The notes under the pieces: model-generated
Seen by the model: the letters and a program-made list of their open reading frames with translations, nothing else
What the model was told of the DNA's origin: nothing
The model's database searches: none
Source: Gyromitra esculenta
Lineage: Eukaryota; Ascomycota; Pezizomycetes; Pezizales; Discinaceae
Direction of reading: 5' to 3'
Assembly: GCA_038503075.1 (NCBI GenBank)
Contig: JBCAML010000002.1
Location: 1,116,001 to 1,180,000 of the forward strand
Length of the DNA: 64,000 bases
Made by a program: the position numbers and the translations under genes
In this document: positions 60,836-64,000 of the stretch, piece after piece
Layout of the letters: each line of letters starts with the position of its first letter
How positions within the stretch are numbered: position 1 is the first letter of the stretch

Positions 60836-63219
60836 ATGTTAGTACTATGCGAGACGAGCGGCGGCTGTTATCTAACTAAAGTTAGCAGATATTTACTATA
60901 AAATCGTTGTATATACTAGCGTTAGGGAATTTCACAGTTGGAGGATACCTATAAAGAGGTGATATCTAAGGCTTGATTTAGCTTCCAATTGGAGTCGAAG
61001 ATCGTACCTTACGCCTCAGCTATGTAACTTTATGTAGGCTTGCCTTAGTTTCACTAAATTACACAGCAGGTTTCTCGAAGTTAGTTTCATTATAGATTAA
61101 CCTCTGTGGATTTATACAAAACTGAGGATGGAAAATCTTCTGCAAAGTTAATTTTTTGGGAGATTGACGGGACTATATTCCCGGTGCTTGATGTAGACGT
61201 TTCCGGATGAGGATTCTTTGGCACGGACAAACTAGTAGTATTCGATCAAGTGGGTGTACTGCGTGGTCATCTTAAGGATCGAGAGTAGAATATACAAAAC
61301 AGAAACTCTATTTCAGGACCTAAGTGTATCGTTTGATGTAGAGATGGTGGATGGGAGTAAGGAAAGGCTAGACAGGAGAGAAGCGGATCATGTAAAATCA
61401 CTCGTTGTTCTTTAGGGTTAAAATGGCAATGGTAGCGACAATTCAGCCGGTTGGCTAAATGAAATTCAGCTGATAAGCAGCGAGCTTTAAATTATTTTTT
61501 TATTAGTATTGTGATGAACCTAGAACATAATCCCAAATCAAACTTCAGTCGCTGTCTCCTGCCTAGTCTATCCCTGTAGAATTCAGCTATGAAGAAGATA
61601 CGCGAGGCACGAAACTTGACACTGGGCATCAAAGTTTGGACACGAGACGGCTCTAGCTATATATTTGCATCAACGACGCCTTTCGTCCAACAGGTTAGCA
61701 TTATCGATGCATTATCTGCTCTAACTATTTGCTAATATACATGTACCTAGGTACATAAACTGCTTAGCTCTCTATCACAATGCTAATGCAGATAGCAGAT
61801 TTGGCTATTTTATTTATAGTTACTGTGGTTAGCTTCAAGAGATTTAGCTATTTACCTCATCAACTACCATCCGATTTTTCCGCCTGAAAGAGGGTTAACC
61901 ATTTGCGTGATGCTAGAATATATATTTTTAGACCGGTATATGCACGGAAGCTCGAGGTTCTCTATCTTTAGTTTAGAGATTGTTTTTTTGCGGGCTTTTA
62001 TTCAACCCTGCTATTTATAGTTATCCCATAAACTGGTGGTAAGGCTACTGAAGATGTTAGCCCCGATTAGGTAGATAAATAGACGATCTTACTATCTTGA
62101 GAGAGGTCCTGGCCAGATATGCGTTTTCGTGCGCGGAAATAGGACCTTCCATGCAGCCACCAAACTCGCTGTCAATTTTGCTAGCTTATGGGATAATATG
62201 GAAATTTTCACAAAGATGTGCAAATAAAACCACGTTTTTTTTGAAATATCATGTTATCAGTATCTCGCAGGTACATACTATGTGTGATCCCACACTAGTC
62301 CGGCGTTCATCAAAATACTGTACTAATATTGTACTAGTATCACCACCCTTTTCGTATTGTATAGGCATCCGGTCAGCAGGGTTAATTTGGATCGTGTTGC
62401 CAGCAATAGGCTACAGAAAATGTTGGTATATTTGTGTTTGGTTACATCTCTTGGCTCCCTAAGATGGGGTCTGTTTGGATTTGTATGGTTCGCAGGGCTA
62501 ACCCAATTGCGGATATAATTATAAATTCGCCCCATGATCAGGCGTTTGTATATCGTGGCTCATATCCCAGACCTCTCAGATTGTGTAGTTACTTTGTCAG
62601 CTAGAGTATGCATATAGTCTCGTTTATATATTTACAGGTTTCCCTATATCTTGCTAGTTCCCCGAACGGGATGAAGAGGAATGCACGCTGAAATAGTAAA
62701 AATTAAGCTGTTGGGTTTGTTGCAGACTTCCTCTGACTTAAATTATCCACCGTCACGTGCACTAGCTATTAACACCACTATGAATACAGCTATAATCACC
62801 TTCTAGATGTTCGCATCCTTATTGCTGTATTGTGTTTTTCAAGATATATCGTTAGCTAAGTTTTGGAGAAAGAGTTAACCAACCTAGGCGTTTTATGTTA
62901 ACGACTCAGATATCACATAGATCTAGTCTCTGAGCTGCATTATCCAGGAGATTAAATGTAATGCTGAACGGGTCCCTCTTTAGTTTCCCTTTATCACTCG
63001 GGGTATTGTCGACGAAATCGGTCACTCCTGTAACTATAAAGCTGCGCTGGGGTTCTACAAATTTAGAATAATTGGTTGATATTAGCACTTATGAGTAATA
63101 CCTCGTGACCGAAAGCCCTTAAGTTTACATTCGGATATATTGGTTATTAAGGACATGATAGGTTCAAAGCAAAAACCAGAGCCTATATAAATGATCTAAG
63201 TGACGACTTTTGAAAACGA
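60836..63219. other. intergenic spacer with an exon-like fragment
   Basis: Most of the 2.4 kb is AT-rich and without recognisable genes. At 61589–61693 a 35-codon plus-strand stretch starts with ATG, ends before a GTTAGC donor-like site and reads KKIREARNLTLGIKVWTRDG, reminiscent of one strand–helix segment of a GRAM/PH-like domain. No flanking exon can be supported, so it may be a gene fragment or chance. TACATGTA occurs at 61738. Confidence 0.35.
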
Positions 63220-63439
63220 GTAGATAGTGTAGTGAATAAATGACTATTTTGATGATGATCTAACTATAAAACTCCTCCAGTTATATACTCTTTGTTCCTC
63301 ATACAATAATCTCGTTACTATAAGAAAATATGCCCGTCGGGTAAATAACAAAAAGATCCTCCGTCGGCCCAACATCCATCCGTGTTACTCTGTATGTTTA
63401 GCTACAATAGTATTGTAGGTGAGAGCACCTATTCCAACA
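63220..63439 (-). mobile_element. 3' LTR of a Ty1/copia retrotransposon (inner boundary clear, outer boundary approximate)
   Basis: On the minus strand the LTR begins TGTTGGAATAGGTGC at 63439, directly after a polypurine tract (GCAAGAGGGGG, 63450–63440), the correct place for a 3' LTR. A TATA-like sequence (AGTATATAAC) lies about 160 nt inside it. The distal end is not defined: the matching 5' LTR is outside the window, so neither the end nor a target-site duplication can be checked. Its start differs from the solo LTR at 11700, so the two belong to different families. Confidence 0.6.
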
Positions 63440-64000
63440 CCCCCTCTTGCTCGAGGCACCCTAATAATAACAAAAAATTCTGGTGTTTGATCCTTTCTAA
63501 GCCTTTCGTAAAAAGATCCCCCAAATTCTCTGCTGTTGGTACGTATACTAAACTGAACACATTATTCTCAAATTGTTCCCTGATATAATGAAAATGAACG
63601 TCTATATGTTTAGATCGTTTATGAAAAACAGGATTCTTAACTAAGGAAAGGGCCCCGGTATTATCTCCTTTTAGTACATACTCCCGTTCTTCCCAAAGTC
63701 TCAGTTCTTCCATGCCTCTCTTTAGCCACACTAGCTGCCTTGATGCTTCTGAAATTGCCATGTATTCGGCTTCGGTTGAGGAAATGGCGATGGATTTCTG
63801 TTTTTCGGACCTCCAGGTTATGAGACAGTCGTTCAAAAGGAAGCAATTACCGGAGGTTGACCTCCTCGATCCAACATCGGCTGCATGAGAAGCATCGGCG
63901 TATCCTTCTAGGTAGAGTGACTTTCTTGGATTCCTTGCGTATACTAGCCCTAATTTCGTAGTGCCTCGTAGGTACCTTAGGACTCTCTTAATTGCTGTCC
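63429..64000 (-). CDS. Ty1/copia polyprotein, C-terminal part (end of reverse transcriptase region and RNase H), partial
   Basis: The frame is open from the window edge to the stop, about 190 aa. It begins with the copia-type IKRVLRYLRGT block, followed by GYADASHAADVGSRRSTSG, the first RNase H aspartate region of copia elements. SSTEAEYMAISEA (catalytic Glu) and KGDNTGALSLVKNPVFHKRSKHIDVHFHYIRE (third Asp and the HIDV…H motif) follow. The stop codon TAG lies inside the first bases of the LTR, as is common in copia elements. No stop or frameshift interrupts the visible part, so this copy may be young; gag, protease, integrase and most of the reverse transcriptase lie outside the window. Confidence 0.95.
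   Translation of the reverse strand, partial: TAIKRVLRYLRGTTKLGLVYARNPRKSLYLEGYADASHAADVGSRRSTSGNCFLLNDCLITWRSEKQKSIAISSTEAEYMAISEASRQLVWLKRGMEELRLWEEREYVLKGDNTGALSLVKNPVFHKRSKHIDVHFHYIREQFENNVFSLVYVPTAENLGDLFTKGLERIKHQNFLLLLGCLEQEGVLE

Overview
This is a window of nuclear DNA from a filamentous ascomycete fungus. The genes have short GT–AG introns (about 50–145 nt), often with a visible branch-site-like motif. The gene set is typical of Pezizomycotina: a CPS1/Mug62 adenylation protein, Rdh54, an Ssh4-like Rsp5 adaptor, class II cAMP phosphodiesterase, transportin, a Zn(II)2Cys6 factor and a UCH37 deubiquitinase. Gene density is low (about 11 genes in 64 kb) and the long spacers hold degenerate transposons. 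This would fit a repeat-rich early-diverging lineage such as Pezizomycetes, but that is inference; species cannot be named from the sequence alone.

Layout: 1–4.4 kb, spacer with a long imperfect inverted repeat. 4.4–10.2 kb, CPS1-like gene (minus, 4 exons). 10.2–13.6 kb, spacer with a solo Ty1/copia-type LTR. 13.7–14.1 kb, small DUF202 membrane protein (minus). 14.1–18.1 kb, spacer with a 192-bp TIR element. 18.1–20.4 kb, WD40 protein, possibly ALADIN-like (minus). 20.7–23.5 kb, RDH54 (minus). 23.5–26.4 kb, spacer and long pyrimidine-rich leader of an SSH4-like gene at 26.4–28.2 kb (plus). 28.2–34.1 kb, spacer and long ATG-free leader of PDE1 (to 35.9 kb, plus). 36.7 kb, tRNA-related SINE-like unit. 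39.9–41.3 kb, stand-alone patatin phospholipase (minus, 5 exons). 43.7 kb, 150-bp TIR element. 45.5–48.6 kb, transportin (plus, 5 exons). 48.6–56.6 kb, spacer with an unrecognised, possibly decayed coding region. 56.6–58.4 kb, Zn2Cys6 factor (plus). 59.7–60.8 kb, UCH37-type deubiquitinase (plus). 63.2–64 kb, 3' end of a Ty1/copia retrotransposon (minus) running off the right edge.

The genes are mostly unrelated housekeeping functions: recombination, nuclear import, ubiquitin handling, cAMP turnover and lipid/adenylate chemistry. I see no biosynthetic cluster. Two sequence-level signals stand out. The 8-bp palindrome TACATGTA occurs at least 24 times, against about one expected by chance, and none of the copies I found lies in a coding exon. 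Three 5' leaders (PDE1, SSH4-like, transportin) are almost or entirely free of ATG on the sense strand over 0.7–1.2 kb although CAT is common there. All coordinates, splice sites and counts come from reading by eye.
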